A stretch of DNA of 5,904 bases from RGIG5612 sp964579345 (GTDB taxonomy: Bacteria > Bacillota > Clostridia > Lachnospirales > Lachnospiraceae), in contig CAZOHB010000167.1 in the NCBI GenBank assembly GCA_964579345.1, positions 1 to 5,904 of the forward strand, read 5' to 3'. The notes under the pieces were generated by a model. The model was not told where the DNA came from and did not search any database. It was given only the letters and a program-made list of their open reading frames with translations. The position numbers and the translations under genes were made by a program. Positions 5,888-5,904 of the stretch are shown in pieces. Each line of letters starts with the position of its first letter. Within the stretch, counting starts at the first letter, position 1.

Positions 5888-5904
5888 ATGAAAGTACCGA
5901 AACG
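5888..5904 (+). CDS. Start of the next operon gene (partial, cut by window end)
   Basis: Five complete codons (MKVPK) and two bases of a sixth are visible after a good SD (AGGAG, 6-nt spacing). The close spacing to the TerB gene shows it is in the same operon. In comparable clostridial loci the gene after a TerB-N/TerB-C protein often encodes a BREX-type P-loop ATPase (DUF2791, BrxD-like), and such proteins begin in a similar basic way; that identity is a guess from context and cannot be tested on five codons. Confidence 0.75.

Noticed and set aside
1..5904. CRISPR array, insertion sequence, tRNA or rRNA gene, attachment site
   Set aside because: No regularly spaced repeats, transposase-like proteins, terminal inverted repeats or tRNA-like folds were seen on either strand.

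Overview
The window looks like chromosomal DNA from a gut-type clostridium (Firmicutes, most likely Lachnospiraceae). Support comes from a Firmicute-like EF-Tu C-terminus, a Gram-positive L-box lysine riboswitch, consensus sigma-A promoters, Shine-Dalgarno (SD) led starts and Gram-positive LexA-like boxes. The taxonomic call is inference from gene types, not from a marker alignment.

Layout. (1) 1-290: the last 74 codons of tuf (EF-Tu) and its strong intrinsic terminator. (2) 291-684: no protein gene. This long leader holds a perfect-consensus promoter (326-354), an L-box lysine riboswitch (381-551) and a likely attenuator hairpin (577-607). (3) 685-3488, plus strand: a probable three-gene transcription unit behind the riboswitch. 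It contains an NhaC-family transporter (probable lysine importer) broken by an in-frame TAG at 1252-1254, a small cytoplasmic BspA-type leucine-rich-repeat protein, and a DUF3786-like protein, with gaps of 17 and 18 nt. (4) 3465-4043, minus strand: an unrecognised four-helix membrane protein whose 3' end overlaps the DUF3786-like gene tail to tail by 24 bp. (5) 4044-4222: a divergent promoter region with one promoter in each direction and two tandem LexA-like boxes between them. (6) 4223-5878, plus strand: a TerB-N/TerB-C protein, followed 9 nt later by the first codons of another gene that runs off the window.

How the parts work together. Lysine bound to the L-box should stop transcription of the transporter and the two genes behind it. 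The amber codon in an otherwise intact transporter means this strain has lost full-length importer, suppresses the stop, or carries a base-call error. The right-hand side looks like the start of a Ter-domain (tellurite-resistance/stress) operon of the kind linked by comparative genomics to ATPases and helicases. The LexA-like boxes suggest, but do not prove, DNA-damage control of that operon and perhaps of the divergent membrane protein. These two points, the amber codon and the possibly SOS-controlled TerB operon, most deserve follow-up.
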